A stretch of 64,000 nt of DNA from Christensenella hongkongensis. Lineage in GTDB: Bacteria > Bacillota > Clostridia > Christensenellales > Christensenellaceae. Made by a program: the position numbers and the translations under genes. Of the stretch, positions 8,085 through 16,743 are shown one piece after another; within the stretch, counting starts at the first letter, position 1, and every line of letters starts with the position of its first letter. The stretch covers positions 124,094 to 188,093 of the forward strand of contig NZ_LAYJ01000133.1 in NCBI RefSeq assembly GCF_000981035.1. Reading direction: 5' to 3'. The notes below the pieces were generated by a model, which was not told the origin of the DNA, ran no database searches, and worked only from the letters and a program-made list of their open reading frames with translations.

Positions 8085-8939
8085 CTACTTGCGTTTGCGC
8101 GACAGGTTCAGGATGGAAAGCGTATAAAAAATTGCGGCAGTTGCGAACAGCACGATGATACAGGTTGTGATCGTCGTAGTGAAATCGCCAAACTGGAAGT
8201 TTACACCCATCTCGTGCGTAAAATCTTCCACCGCGCTTGCGGGCGCGCCGTCAAAGGAGACGGCCATCGGCTGCTCAAGCATGGACGTGCGGAACAGGGA
8301 GGCGGAATAAGAAACGGGAAATGCCTTGATGATTCCCTGCACAGCGTCAGGAAGACTGCCAATGGGAATATATACGCCGGTCAAAAAGCCGATCAGCGTC
8401 CCGATGATCGTGCTTGCGGTGCCAAACGCGTTCTGGCTTTTGAAAAAAGAGACGATGAAAAGCACGATCGAACTGCTCGAGAATACGGAAAGGAAAATTC
8501 CACCGATCACCTGTAACATATTTTCCGTGGGAAGCAGCTCCCCGCCGGCTGCTACGATGTAGAGCTCTCCGATCACAAGAGCCACAAGGCTCATGATAAT
8601 ACCCACGCATACGGAGCACAGGATGTAGCCTCCCGCGATATCCCCGCGCCTTAAGGGCGATACTGAGAAATCCTTGGATATCTTTTTGGCGCGGTCCTCC
8701 ACCATAACGCCAAACGCACCCAACGTGGAAGTCATAGAGATGACTGCGAGGATTCCTGCGATCACCCAACTGTTGACCAGATTATCGATTCCCGGAACGT
8801 TTTCGTTGCCGCTTGTGATTGTATCGCCCAGAAAAACGGCGTACAGTGCAATGATGATGAAGACTGCAAGGAGCGAGAAAAATACCGAGCTCCTGTCCCT
8901 GAAAAAAACCTTTATATTTCTTTTTGCCATATTGAGCAT
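8085..8939 (-). CDS. ABC-2 type transporter permease
   Basis: 284 residues with about six predicted membrane helices; the first follows RNIKVFFRDRSSVFFSL, which is typical of ABC-2 permeases (drug, lantibiotic or polysaccharide exporters). A conserved helix pair near TASTIIGTLIGFLTGVYIPIG matches the family core. Its ATG overlaps the ATPase stop (TGATG), so the two subunits are coupled. Together they form an exporter regulated by the LytTR protein at the head of the operon. Substrate unknown. Confidence 0.88.
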   Translation of the reverse strand: MLNMAKRNIKVFFRDRSSVFFSLLAVFIIIALYAVFLGDTITSGNENVPGIDNLVNSWVIAGILAVISMTSTLGAFGVMVEDRAKKISKDFSVSPLRRGDIAGGYILCSVCVGIIMSLVALVIGELYIVAAGGELLPTENMLQVIGGIFLSVFSSSSIVLFIVSFFKSQNAFGTASTIIGTLIGFLTGVYIPIGSLPDAVQGIIKAFPVSYSASLFRTSMLEQPMAVSFDGAPASAVEDFTHEMGVNFQFGDFTTTITTCIIVLFATAAIFYTLSILNLSRKRK

Positions 8940-9853
8940 CAGTTTCTTACCTCCGAGCCAGTAATGTTTAAAAATACGTCGTCCATAGAGCCGCGGCGGA
9001 CTTCCATTCCCGCGATGTTTTCTTTGTTTTGTTCGATGATGCCAATCGCGTCGGCTGTGTGTTTTAGCCGGACGACATATTCGCCGCCTGTTTTCTGAAA
9101 TGAAATACTGCTTTTTTCAAGGCTTGCTTCAAGCGCTGACGCATCCTTGGGGGTTATCTTGAGGCTATCCTTGGTATACTCTTCTTTGAGCTGCGCGGGC
9201 GTGCCTTTGGCAAGGATTTTGCCGTGGTCCATGATGGTAATGTAATCCGCCTGCGCGGCTTCTTCCATGTAATGCGTGGTCAGGAAAATCGTCATATTGC
9301 GTTCCTTTTGCAGGAGCCGGATGGTTTCCCATACCTTTTTACGCGTCTGCGGATCAAGGCCGGTCGTCGGCTCGTCCAAAAACAGGATTTCCGGCGTATT
9401 GATAAGGGCGCGCGCAATATCCGCCCGCCTTCTCTGGCCTCCGGAAAGCTTGCCATAACGCTGGTTGAGAAAATCGCCGACATCCGCAGTGCGTACCGCG
9501 CTTTCTACGGCGTTTTTGAGCTGCGCCCGGCTGAGGCCGTAAAAGCTGCCGCGCAGGAAAAGATTTTCCCTGACGGTAAGAAGCGCGTCGAGTACGCTGT
9601 CCTGGAACACGATACCAATCTCCGCGCGGATTTTTCCGTCGCCCTTCCCAAGCTGGTTACCATCTACGATAACCCTGCCGCTATCCGGTTTCAGCTGTGT
9701 GGAGATCATATCGATCGTTGTGGATTTTCCCGCGCCGTTTGGCCCTAAAAATGCAAACAACGAGCCCTTTTCCACATAAAAATCAATTCCTTTCACAGCT
9801 TCTATGGTTCCAAAGGATTTTTTAAGTCCTGAAACTTCAATAATTTTTTGCAT
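8939..9853 (-). CDS. ABC transporter ATP-binding protein (DrrA/CcmA-type exporter)
   Basis: 304 residues. Walker A GPNGAGKST, Q-loop region IGIVFQDSVLD, signature LSGGQRRR, Walker B LFLDEPTTGLD and the switch histidine in LTTHY are all intact. The C-terminal extension of about 80 residues is like that of DrrA-type drug exporters. It is one base downstream of the DUF3021 gene and overlaps the permease gene. Confidence 0.93.
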   Translation of the reverse strand: MQKIIEVSGLKKSFGTIEAVKGIDFYVEKGSLFAFLGPNGAGKSTTIDMISTQLKPDSGRVIVDGNQLGKGDGKIRAEIGIVFQDSVLDALLTVRENLFLRGSFYGLSRAQLKNAVESAVRTADVGDFLNQRYGKLSGGQRRRADIARALINTPEILFLDEPTTGLDPQTRKKVWETIRLLQKERNMTIFLTTHYMEEAAQADYITIMDHGKILAKGTPAQLKEEYTKDSLKITPKDASALEASLEKSSISFQKTGGEYVVRLKHTADAIGIIEQNKENIAGMEVRRGSMDDVFLNITGSEVRN

Positions 9854-9854
9854 A

Positions 9855-10265
9855 TTATTCCCTTTCCTGTTTCATTTTTTTGATTTGGCGGTTGATGTTT
9901 TCCGCATCGGCCCTGTTTTTGATTGCAAGCACGCCGAACGTTCCGAAATAGACCGCTGCGATCATGCCAAGCACGATTCCGACATAAGGGGCCTCAAACG
10001 GGATGAAGCCTGTAAAGCCGCCGATGATAAATACCACGGCCACAATGTCTGCAAGGTTTAGCGCCATAGAAAGGGGCGTTGAATTCACAGGTATCTTATC
10101 CGTCAGGAAGATCAGTACGGCGATGCAGGTCGTCATCAGGAACAGGATAAATATTGCCTCAACTGCTACAGTCGCAAAACCGAACGCAGACAGGAGGCTG
10201 TAAAGAAGTGCCAAAAGCGTAAACGAGACGCAGTCCATTGTAAAATAATATTTAAACTTTGCCAT
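9855..10265 (-). CDS. DUF3021-type membrane protein
   Basis: 136 residues with four likely membrane helices and a basic C-terminal tail (NRQIKKMKQERE). DUF3021 proteins are almost always found beside a stand-alone LytTR regulator and are thought to hold or modulate it at the membrane. That is exactly the arrangement here: 12 bases after the LytTR gene and just before the ABC genes. The family assignment is from fold, length and context. Confidence 0.75.
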   Translation of the reverse strand: MAKFKYYFTMDCVSFTLLALLYSLLSAFGFATVAVEAIFILFLMTTCIAVLIFLTDKIPVNSTPLSMALNLADIVAVVFIIGGFTGFIPFEAPYVGIVLGMIAAVYFGTFGVLAIKNRADAENINRQIKKMKQERE

Positions 10266-10277
10266 AATGCTCCTCCT

Positions 10278-10715
10278 CTATATCTTCATTTTTTTCTTGA
10301 GCGCGTCTACATAATGGCGGTTGATGACCACCTTTTCGCCATTGCTGAGTTCCGCCTCCATTTTGCCGTGCAGCAGCGCCCGGACGCTCTCAAGCACCAT
10401 GATATTCAGGATGCTCGATTTGCTGATGCGGACAAAATTGGTTTTGGTAAGTTGCTCTTCCAGCTCGTAGAGCTTGAGGTCGCATTGGTACACCTCGTCT
10501 CGGGTGTACACAAAGGTCCTGTTGTCCACAGATTCGAAATAATAAATATCGGAAAGGCTTATGTTGTATTGCTTGCCGTCGCGTCGCGCTGATACCGAAA
10601 ACGAATAAAGCCTTATCTGGGCAATCAGTTTTTCAAGCTCCGTATCTATAAGGCCGCATTTGATGATGATTTCAACTTCCTCGTTGTCTGGAGACTGGTC
10701 GATTAGAAGCTTCAA
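10278..10715 (-). CDS. LytTR-family DNA-binding regulator without a receiver domain
   Basis: 145 residues, TTG start. The N-terminal 45 residues are a short unassigned segment; the rest is a LytTR domain (ISLSDIYYFESVDNRTFVY, then FVRISKSSILNI and VINRHYVDALKK). There is no phospho-acceptor receiver, so activity is probably controlled by the membrane partner downstream. First gene of the exporter operon. A perfect GTTAC/GTAAC dyad just upstream could be its own site. Confidence 0.88.
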   Translation of the reverse strand: MKLLIDQSPDNEEVEIIIKCGLIDTELEKLIAQIRLYSFSVSARRDGKQYNISLSDIYYFESVDNRTFVYTRDEVYQCDLKLYELEEQLTKTNFVRISKSSILNIMVLESVRALLHGKMEAELSNGEKVVINRHYVDALKKKMKI

Positions 10716-10759
10716 TAGATTTCACACTCCCGTTTTTTGATATATGGCACCGTATCACA

Positions 10760-10773
10760 GTTACTAAGGTAAC
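10760..10773. promoter_or_regulatory. Candidate operator (dyad) upstream of the LytTR gene
   Basis: GTTACTAAGGTAAC: five-bp perfect arms with a four-base centre, 45 bases ahead of the LytTR start. On the minus strand TTGAAA and TACCTT at a 17-base spacing place it over a weak -10. Confidence 0.35.
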
Positions 10774-10913
10774 AGACGGGCAGCGCCGTTTCAACCGGTT
10801 TTATGTAAGATGCACAAATAAAATGGTGAAATACATTTTCAGGCAGCGTGCACACAGACTTCACTTTACTGTGGATAATAAAATATAAGATCAAACAGGA
10901 AAGGAGCACGATC

Positions 10914-12788
10914 ATGAAAAAATTATGGATGATTGTACTGGGAATAACGCTTTTTGCGTTCATATTTACCGCTTGTTCTTCGCCTGCTGCGACGAGCTCT
11001 GCACAGCAGACAGGGGAAACGGCGAAAGAAGTGTACGGGCAGGTGACGGCGGTTGACGGAGATGAGATAACGATTTCGCTGGGAACCGTACAGGAACCGG
11101 AAATGGACGGCGCGCCGGATATGGAAAACGGTGGAACGCCGCCATCCGGTGCACCGTCAGGGGAAATACCTGAGGCGGGGAGCGGCGGCGGACAGGGCGA
11201 AATGCCATCGGGAGAACCGCCGCAGGGCAGCGGCGCACCAGACAGCTCAGGTGAAGGCGGCGCACCCCCTGAATTGCCTTCCACAGAAACCGGAACGGGG
11301 AATGCTGAAGGCGGCACGCCTCCGGAGATGCCGCAGGGCGGCGGAATGGGAGGCTTTACCGCAGACGGCACCACGATCAAAATTACGCTTTCGGACGACG
11401 TGGCCGTAACGAGGCAAAACGGGGAGGAAACGCAGGAGGCATCCCTTTCAGACCTTGCGGTAAACGACATCCTGAAAATGACGGGGAGCGGCGAAGGGGT
11501 TGGATTTGTTCCCGCAGAAATCGTCATACAATCCATGGGGACAGGCGGCCCCGGTGGAAATATGGAGGGCTCCGATACGGGGAGCATTGAGCTGACAGGC
11601 GTTTATACTGTGGACGGCACAGAAGAAACGTCGGATGGCACCGATTACGCATCCAGCTCCGCTGACCAGAATACGGTGCTGGTAACAAACGGCGGCGACC
11701 TGGTGCTCAGCGGCGGTACGCTCTCTAAAACGGGAGACAGCTCCAGCGCGGACGAAAGCAACTTTTACGCACTGAATGCAGTATTTGCAGCGGCGGCAGG
11801 CAGCACTGCGCAAATTTCCGATGCGCAGGTCACGTCGGACGCCGAAGGTGCGAACGCAATTTTTGCAACAGGGGAAGGCTCTGACGTTCTTGTGAAAAAC
11901 GTTACCATACAGACGGCAGGCGATTCCTCGCGCGGACTGGATGCAACCTATGGCGGAAGTATTACCGCACAGGATGTGAATATTACAACGCAGGGCGCGC
12001 ACTCTGCGCCGATCGCAACAGACCGCGGGGAAGGGACGATCAATGTGACCACGGCAACCGTATCTGCGGCGGGGGACGGCAGTCCCTGTATTTACTCTAC
12101 GGGAACGATTACAGTAAACGATGTAACAGGGACGGCGACCGGCAGCCAGGCGGCTGTTGTGGAGGGTAAGAATTCGATCACGATGACGGATACGGATCTC
12201 ACCGGAGCGGGCCCGAACGGCGTTATGCTCTACCAGAGCACATCGGGCGACGCTGCGGAGGGGACGGCGATGTTTACAGCCGTGGATTCCCGGCTGTCCA
12301 CCACTACGGACGGGCCAATGTTTTACGTAACCAATACCGAGGCCGAGGCAGACCTTTCCAATACGGAATTGTCTTTTGCGAGCGGTATACTGGCAAACGT
12401 TGCGGGCAACGATACAAATAACTGGGGAACGCCCGGCTCAAACGGCGGGGATTTCACACTCAAAGGAACGGGCCAGACGCTTGCGGGCGACGTGACCTGC
12501 GACAGCATCAGTACGTTTTCATTGATACTCAATGAAAGCTCCGCATATACGGGAGCGGTTAACAGCGAAAATACTGCAAAAGAGGTGAGCGTATCGCTTG
12601 ATGCTTCCAGCACATGGACGCTGACAGGCGACAGCTACGTAACAGTGTTTGCAAACGGCGATACAAGTTGCGCCAATATTGCCTCCAATGGGTTTCATAT
12701 TTATTATGATTCGGAAAACGAGGCGAACCAATGGCTCAACGCAAGGACGATTACGCTTGCGGGGGGCGGAAGTCTGACGCCTGCCTGA
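10914..12788 (+). CDS. Surface lipoprotein with Pro/Gly-rich linker and beta-helix domain
   Basis: 624 residues from the ATG at 10914 (AAAGGAG upstream). A lipoprotein signal peptide ends in FIFTACSS, so Cys is lipidated. Next comes a short beta domain (YGQVTAVDGDEITISLG ... VTRQNGEETQEASLSDL), split by a low-complexity Pro/Gly/Glu insert (GGTPPSGAPSGEIPEAG and similar, roughly residues 65-145). The C-terminal 400 residues are serine/threonine/aspartate-rich short repeats typical of a right-handed beta-helix, with polymorphic-adhesin or carbohydrate-binding character. No catalytic motif is visible. Monocistronic, with a strong terminator. Confidence 0.8.
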   Translation: MKKLWMIVLGITLFAFIFTACSSPAATSSAQQTGETAKEVYGQVTAVDGDEITISLGTVQEPEMDGAPDMENGGTPPSGAPSGEIPEAGSGGGQGEMPSGEPPQGSGAPDSSGEGGAPPELPSTETGTGNAEGGTPPEMPQGGGMGGFTADGTTIKITLSDDVAVTRQNGEETQEASLSDLAVNDILKMTGSGEGVGFVPAEIVIQSMGTGGPGGNMEGSDTGSIELTGVYTVDGTEETSDGTDYASSSADQNTVLVTNGGDLVLSGGTLSKTGDSSSADESNFYALNAVFAAAAGSTAQISDAQVTSDAEGANAIFATGEGSDVLVKNVTIQTAGDSSRGLDATYGGSITAQDVNITTQGAHSAPIATDRGEGTINVTTATVSAAGDGSPCIYSTGTITVNDVTGTATGSQAAVVEGKNSITMTDTDLTGAGPNGVMLYQSTSGDAAEGTAMFTAVDSRLSTTTDGPMFYVTNTEAEADLSNTELSFASGILANVAGNDTNNWGTPGSNGGDFTLKGTGQTLAGDVTCDSISTFSLILNESSAYTGAVNSENTAKEVSVSLDASSTWTLTGDSYVTVFANGDTSCANIASNGFHIYYDSENEANQWLNARTITLAGGGSLTPA

Positions 12789-12797
12789 ACTTACATG

Positions 12798-12833
12798 AAA
12801 AAGAGCCGGGGATTGGTTGTCCCCGGCTCTTTT
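12798..12833. terminator. Bidirectional terminator between convergent genes
   Basis: AAAAGAGCCGGGG pairs with CCCCGGCTCTTTT across a nine-base loop; A and T runs on both sides serve the lipoprotein (+) and the ACP/esterase genes (-). Confidence 0.9.
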
Positions 12834-12843
12834 GACATTTATT

Positions 12844-13080
12844 TTATTCTGCTTCCCGTTTGTTAACGTAGTCCACCACATCCTGCACCGTATCGAACAG
12901 GCGCAGGTCGCGGTCCGGTATTGAGATACTGAATTCCTTTTCGAAGACGGAAACAGTGTCAAGGAGACTGAAAGAATCAAGCTCCAGGTCTTTCACAAGA
13001 TGCTTTTCCGGAGTGATCTCATCCTCCGTAACGGGCGACGCCTCGGCGAGTAAATGCCTGATTGTTGCAAGCTCTGCCAT
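12844..13080 (-). CDS. Acyl carrier protein
   Basis: 78 residues, acidic, with the phosphopantetheine site in DLELDSFSLLD (Ser36) and the usual helix pattern. AAGGAGG precedes the ATG. It lies 44 bases after a carboxylesterase gene and away from any fatty acid synthesis genes, so it may be a second, specialised ACP and not the housekeeping AcpP. The esterase might act on the acyl group carried by it, but that is only a guess from position. Confidence 0.9.
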   Translation of the reverse strand: MAELATIRHLLAEASPVTEDEITPEKHLVKDLELDSFSLLDTVSVFEKEFSISIPDRDLRLFDTVQDVVDYVNKREAE

Positions 13081-13124
13081 AAATATGATACCTCCTTCAT
13101 CAAAACGATCGGTTCATATTTAAA

Positions 13125-14618
13125 TTACCCTAAATGCACCGCATTCAAACCGCGAAAGCTCTGGCGTTTGAATTCGCTTTTGTCATATTCTTTTTCGATC
13201 TCCGGATCAACCATCGGGATCACGGAAAAGCATTTATCGTAACATTTTGCGGGCGTATCCCTTCCGCAGCATTCCTGCCATGAAAGGGAACCCTTTTTTG
13301 CGAATTCGGCAAAGTCCCTCTGCACCTCTGCGGAAATACGTTTTGACGTTTTGGCGGAGGACAGCAAAAACATCCATTTAAAGATACCCGCATGGAAGTT
13401 GCCGAATACGAACGGGATATCGCTTGAATGGCACGCACGCAGCGCGCAGGCTTTCATTGCAGTCGTTTCATAATCAAAACGGTACATCCATGTGTTGGCG
13501 TATTGGCTGTATACCTCCGCATACCATACGCTCGCCATGCGAAATACACGGTCCGTAAGCATCATGGATTCCGCGCGCTTACCATAACGCAGGTAGGCTT
13601 TTTCAAGACGCATCCGGGTTTCTTCCTTTTCAAGCGCGATATTGCGTTTCAATATTTTTTTGATATCGAGTACGTTGGAGAGAACCTTGATGCACAGAAA
13701 AGACATTTCTTCCTTGGTTGTACCAATCAAAATAGGAATATCCTTTGCAGCACCCTGCGCCGCTGCGGGAATGGGGTATTCCGGAACCAAGCCGCCGTCT
13801 ACCTCGATCATAAACGTGCCGTCTCCAAGTCCGCAATGGGACGCAAATTTCTTTTGACTTCCCACGAGCCTGGCAGCAGGAATGCTAAGAAGTTCCTGCG
13901 CGCTTGAAATCCCCATGAATTTCATAAACTGCTTTGCGACATTCTGGTACTCTTCCCTGGTATAAAGCAGCGTTGGGCCGCCGCTCATCATGATTACCCT
14001 GGAAACATATTTTTTTGCCGCCGGCATAACAGGCAGCACGGAGGCTGCAATCGCCCCGGCAGACTGGCCCAGCACCGTAATGCTTTCCGGATCGCCGCCG
14101 AATGCGCTGATGTTTTCGTAAACCCAGCGCAGCGCCTGCACGATATCAGAGAGGCCGCAGTTGGGCGAAAATTCCTCTCCCAGAAAAGAAAAATCAAGGA
14201 AACCGAGCGCTCCGAGGCGGTAGTTGATGGTCACAACCACAACATCCGCAGCCTTGGCAAGGTTTGCGCCGTTGTATTCAGGATCGCTTCCCGCACCTGA
14301 GCAAAAGGAACCGCCATGGATGTAAAAAAATACGGCGCGTTTCCGGTCATCCGCCCCGGGAGACCAGATGTTCAGCGTCAGGCAATCTTCGCTTGCGATT
14401 TGCCTGGAACGCCTGTTTTGCGGACAGATTGCGCTATGCGCCGAGGCGTCCAAAATACCCTTCCAGTTTTCCGGCGGCTGGGCCGGACGAAAGCGCAGGT
14501 TGCCTACGGGCGGTGCCGCGTAAGGGATTCCTTTCCATGTGGCGACGTCCTTTTCATAGGCGCCGCTTACTCTGCCGCTTTTTGTTTCGACTATGTTATC
14601 CTGTTTATTATCCTGCAT
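13125..14618 (-). CDS. Type B carboxylesterase
   Basis: 497 residues of alpha/beta hydrolase fold. Family marks: WKGIPYAAPPVGNLRF, EDCLTLNIW, oxyanion-hole HGGSF, nucleophile elbow GQSAGA (Ser186) and the C-terminal CHSSDIPFVFGNF carrying the catalytic His. No signal peptide, so cytoplasmic. Type B esterases hydrolyse carboxylic esters of wide range; para-nitrobenzyl esterases are the closest bacterial type. It has its own promoter and is followed by the ACP gene on the same strand. Confidence 0.93.
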   Translation of the reverse strand: MQDNKQDNIVETKSGRVSGAYEKDVATWKGIPYAAPPVGNLRFRPAQPPENWKGILDASAHSAICPQNRRSRQIASEDCLTLNIWSPGADDRKRAVFFYIHGGSFCSGAGSDPEYNGANLAKAADVVVVTINYRLGALGFLDFSFLGEEFSPNCGLSDIVQALRWVYENISAFGGDPESITVLGQSAGAIAASVLPVMPAAKKYVSRVIMMSGGPTLLYTREEYQNVAKQFMKFMGISSAQELLSIPAARLVGSQKKFASHCGLGDGTFMIEVDGGLVPEYPIPAAAQGAAKDIPILIGTTKEEMSFLCIKVLSNVLDIKKILKRNIALEKEETRMRLEKAYLRYGKRAESMMLTDRVFRMASVWYAEVYSQYANTWMYRFDYETTAMKACALRACHSSDIPFVFGNFHAGIFKWMFLLSSAKTSKRISAEVQRDFAEFAKKGSLSWQECCGRDTPAKCYDKCFSVIPMVDPEIEKEYDKSEFKRQSFRGLNAVHLG

Positions 14619-14651
14619 ATTTTAACCTTTATTACCTTGTCAGTTTTCCTT

Positions 14652-14679
14652 ATTATACTACTTCAAAAAACAATGTAAA
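14652..14679 (-). promoter_or_regulatory. Promoter of the carboxylesterase gene
   Basis: Minus strand TTTACA (14679-14674), 16-base spacer, TATAAT (14657-14652). Confidence 0.7.
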
Positions 14680-14867
14680 CAAAACAAAGGTTTCTTTTCA
14701 AAAATTTAACATTTTAAGCCGTTGTGTAAAGTGGTTTGCCTGTATGAAATTTATTTCTGAGCGCGAAAGTGCTATCATATAAATAACCGGTATTGGTTTT
14801 TACAGGAGACGGGCAGGGTATTAATGGAACAGGTGGGTATGCCTTTAGAATCAAAGGGGGTAATCGT

Positions 14868-16229
14868 GTGGAGAAGGCAAAAATAATATTGACGGCGATT
14901 GTTTCCTCCGTGCTTATCGTAGGCGGCATTTTCCTTGCGGCAAACCCTATCATGATTATCGGCGTATTTGCGCGTGTTCTGGGCATCCTGCTCACAATCT
15001 TTGGAAGCGTCAGGATATTATTCTTTCTGTTTGTGCGCGATAATGCGCCTCATATTACTGCGTCGACGATCGTAATTGGGCTGATCACACTTGGCTGCGG
15101 TATTTTTTTGTTGGCATATCCGGGAGTGATCGACCAGGTCGTACGGATTACATTAGCGGTATGGCTCTTTTTCTCCGGTGGAGTGAGCCTGCTGACTGCC
15201 TATTCCTATCACGCAAACGACGAGAAAAAGTGGGTGCCCGCGCTGATATGGGGAATCCTCCTTATGGCGGCGTTCCTGGCGCTGCTTACCGCGCAGGAGC
15301 TGTGGGTATTTGTGCTTTCCACGTTTGTCGCAGCCTATTGCATCATGCTGGGGTTTACGGCCCTGCTGCGGCTTTTTATGATTGTGAATCAAAAAAATAA
15401 AAAACGGAAAAATATACCATTGCCATTTTTTGTGGAGGCGGCCCTTCCCAAGGCGACATTGGAATGGGTTAAATCCACATTCGAAGGGGACGCGGACGAA
15501 TCGGACGGCGAAGTGGTGACAAGCGGAAATATCCCCAAAGGGCCAACGGATATCGAAATACTCGTTCATTTATCGGATATTGGGACAAACGCCCTTGGCC
15601 ACGTGGACCTTGTGGTGGATGGACAGGTGTTTTCGTACGGCAATTACGATCATGATCCAAAGCAGACAAGGTTGTTCGGACTTTTCTGGGACGGCGTCTT
15701 TGCCGTCTGCGGGCGCGAAAAGTATATCAAATTTTCGCTTGACAGCGCGCGCAAAACGATCATTGGTTATGAGCTGCAGCTTTCCGGGGAAGATGAAGAG
15801 CGCGTGAAAGCCAATATAGCCGATTTTCTGAAGGACTGCGAGCCATGGGAGCCGCAGGAACCGCAGAAAAACGGATACGCCCGGGCGCTTGCCCGCCAGG
15901 GGGCAAAGCTGTTTAAAGTAAAGCAGGGAAAATATAAAACATATTTTATGCTCAATACCAACTGCGCGCTGCTCCTTGAAGATTTCCTTGCGGGAACGAG
16001 CATCCCAAAGGCACGCGTATTTGGAGGCGTTATGACGCCGGGGGCGCTGCTTTCCATGTATGAAAACGAACTGAAGAGGCCGGGGAGCCCGGTTGTGGGA
16101 AGGACGCTGTATGTAAGCGAGCGTATGGCGTCGGCGCAAAAGAAAAAGACGCACGAGGGGCTTTTGGATTTGAAGGATTTTATCCAGCATGAACTGGAAG
16201 AACGGAAAATAAAAAAACACCCCGACTGA
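14868..16229 (+). CDS. Membrane protein: HdeD/DUF308-like helices fused to a permuted papain-like (LRAT/DUF4105-type) domain
   Basis: 453 residues from a GTG start behind AAAGGGGG. Residues 1-172 hold about six membrane helices in the paired pattern of HdeD/DUF308 proteins. Residues 227-415 form a soluble domain with GHVDLVVDG (His245) first and NTNCALLLEDFL (Cys366) later. That His-then-Cys order and the motif spacing recall circularly permuted NlpC/P60 folds such as LRAT, DUF4105 and similar thiol hydrolases or acyltransferases. If so, it may cut peptides or transfer acyl chains at the membrane. Topology should place the domain in the cytoplasm if the helices are even in number. The fusion is unfamiliar to me; the fold call is from motifs only. 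Confidence 0.65.
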   Translation: MEKAKIILTAIVSSVLIVGGIFLAANPIMIIGVFARVLGILLTIFGSVRILFFLFVRDNAPHITASTIVIGLITLGCGIFLLAYPGVIDQVVRITLAVWLFFSGGVSLLTAYSYHANDEKKWVPALIWGILLMAAFLALLTAQELWVFVLSTFVAAYCIMLGFTALLRLFMIVNQKNKKRKNIPLPFFVEAALPKATLEWVKSTFEGDADESDGEVVTSGNIPKGPTDIEILVHLSDIGTNALGHVDLVVDGQVFSYGNYDHDPKQTRLFGLFWDGVFAVCGREKYIKFSLDSARKTIIGYELQLSGEDEERVKANIADFLKDCEPWEPQEPQKNGYARALARQGAKLFKVKQGKYKTYFMLNTNCALLLEDFLAGTSIPKARVFGGVMTPGALLSMYENELKRPGSPVVGRTLYVSERMASAQKKKTHEGLLDLKDFIQHELEERKIKKHPD

Positions 16230-16243
16230 GCGCAGCCGGGGTG
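16218..16243 (-). terminator. Terminator of the GntR gene, overlapping the 3' end of the convergent gene
   Basis: CACCCCG...CGGGGTG stem; on the minus strand it is followed by seven U. It includes the stop codon of the plus-strand gene. Confidence 0.75.
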
Positions 16244-16254
16244 AGATACTTTTT

Positions 16255-16629
16255 TCAATTTGAGGAGTAGGCCTCGTCCACGATTGTGAAGATTTCATCG
16301 ATCCACAGTCCGGACTGCCTTGCTTCGCGCGTGGCCTTTACAAACATCTCGCGTATTTCCTCCTTACGCATTTCCTTGATGCGCATGGCGTTATCGGCTA
16401 CGAAATCGCCCTTGCCCGCCACGGAATAGAGGATGCCCTCCTTTTCGAGCAGTGCATAGGATTTCTGGATGGTATTGGGGTTTACGCCAAGCTCCCGGGC
16501 CATTTTACGCACCGAAGGAATCTGCTCGTGCGGATGGAGTTTACCCATCATTACAAGGGATTTCAGACCGTCGACAATCTGGCGGTAAATTGGTTGTTTT
16601 AATGAGTGGTCAAGCTGGATCAGCGCCAT
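16255..16629 (-). CDS. GntR-family regulator, YtrA subfamily
   Basis: 124 residues: an N-terminal GntR winged helix (QPIYRQIVDGLKSLVMMGKL, then VRKMARELGVNPNTIQKSY and VAGKGDFV) and only about 45 further residues, the short C-terminus of YtrA-type repressors. These normally control neighbouring ABC exporters or membrane functions. No ABC genes are adjacent; the nearest divergent gene is the pyrophosphatase. A TGTA-TTAG-TACA dyad just upstream may be its own operator. Confidence 0.9.
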   Translation of the reverse strand: MALIQLDHSLKQPIYRQIVDGLKSLVMMGKLHPHEQIPSVRKMARELGVNPNTIQKSYALLEKEGILYSVAGKGDFVADNAMRIKEMRKEEIREMFVKATREARQSGLWIDEIFTIVDEAYSSN

Positions 16630-16664
16630 GGATGTTGCTCCTTTATTTGAAAATCTGTATTATG

Positions 16665-16676
16665 TGTATTAGTACA
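16665..16676. promoter_or_regulatory. Candidate GntR (YtrA-type) operator
   Basis: TGTATTAGTACA: TGTA and TACA arms around four bases, 36 bases ahead of the GntR start codon, in an AT-rich promoter region. Confidence 0.4.
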
Positions 16677-16743
16677 ATTAAGATTATATAAGGAGGAAAA
16701 GCTGATGTCAACCGATAATTTCGCAAGTTTTTTTACCTAAATA

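Noticed and set aside
10712-11587. 291-codon minus-strand frame rich in Pro and Ser
   Set aside because: It is antisense to the Gly/Pro-rich part of the lipoprotein gene; its composition mirrors that repeat.
16705-16740. 11-codon frame behind a perfect AAGGAGG upstream of hppA
   Set aside because: It lies before the best hppA promoter and ends just ahead of the dyad. I cannot tell a leader peptide from chance.
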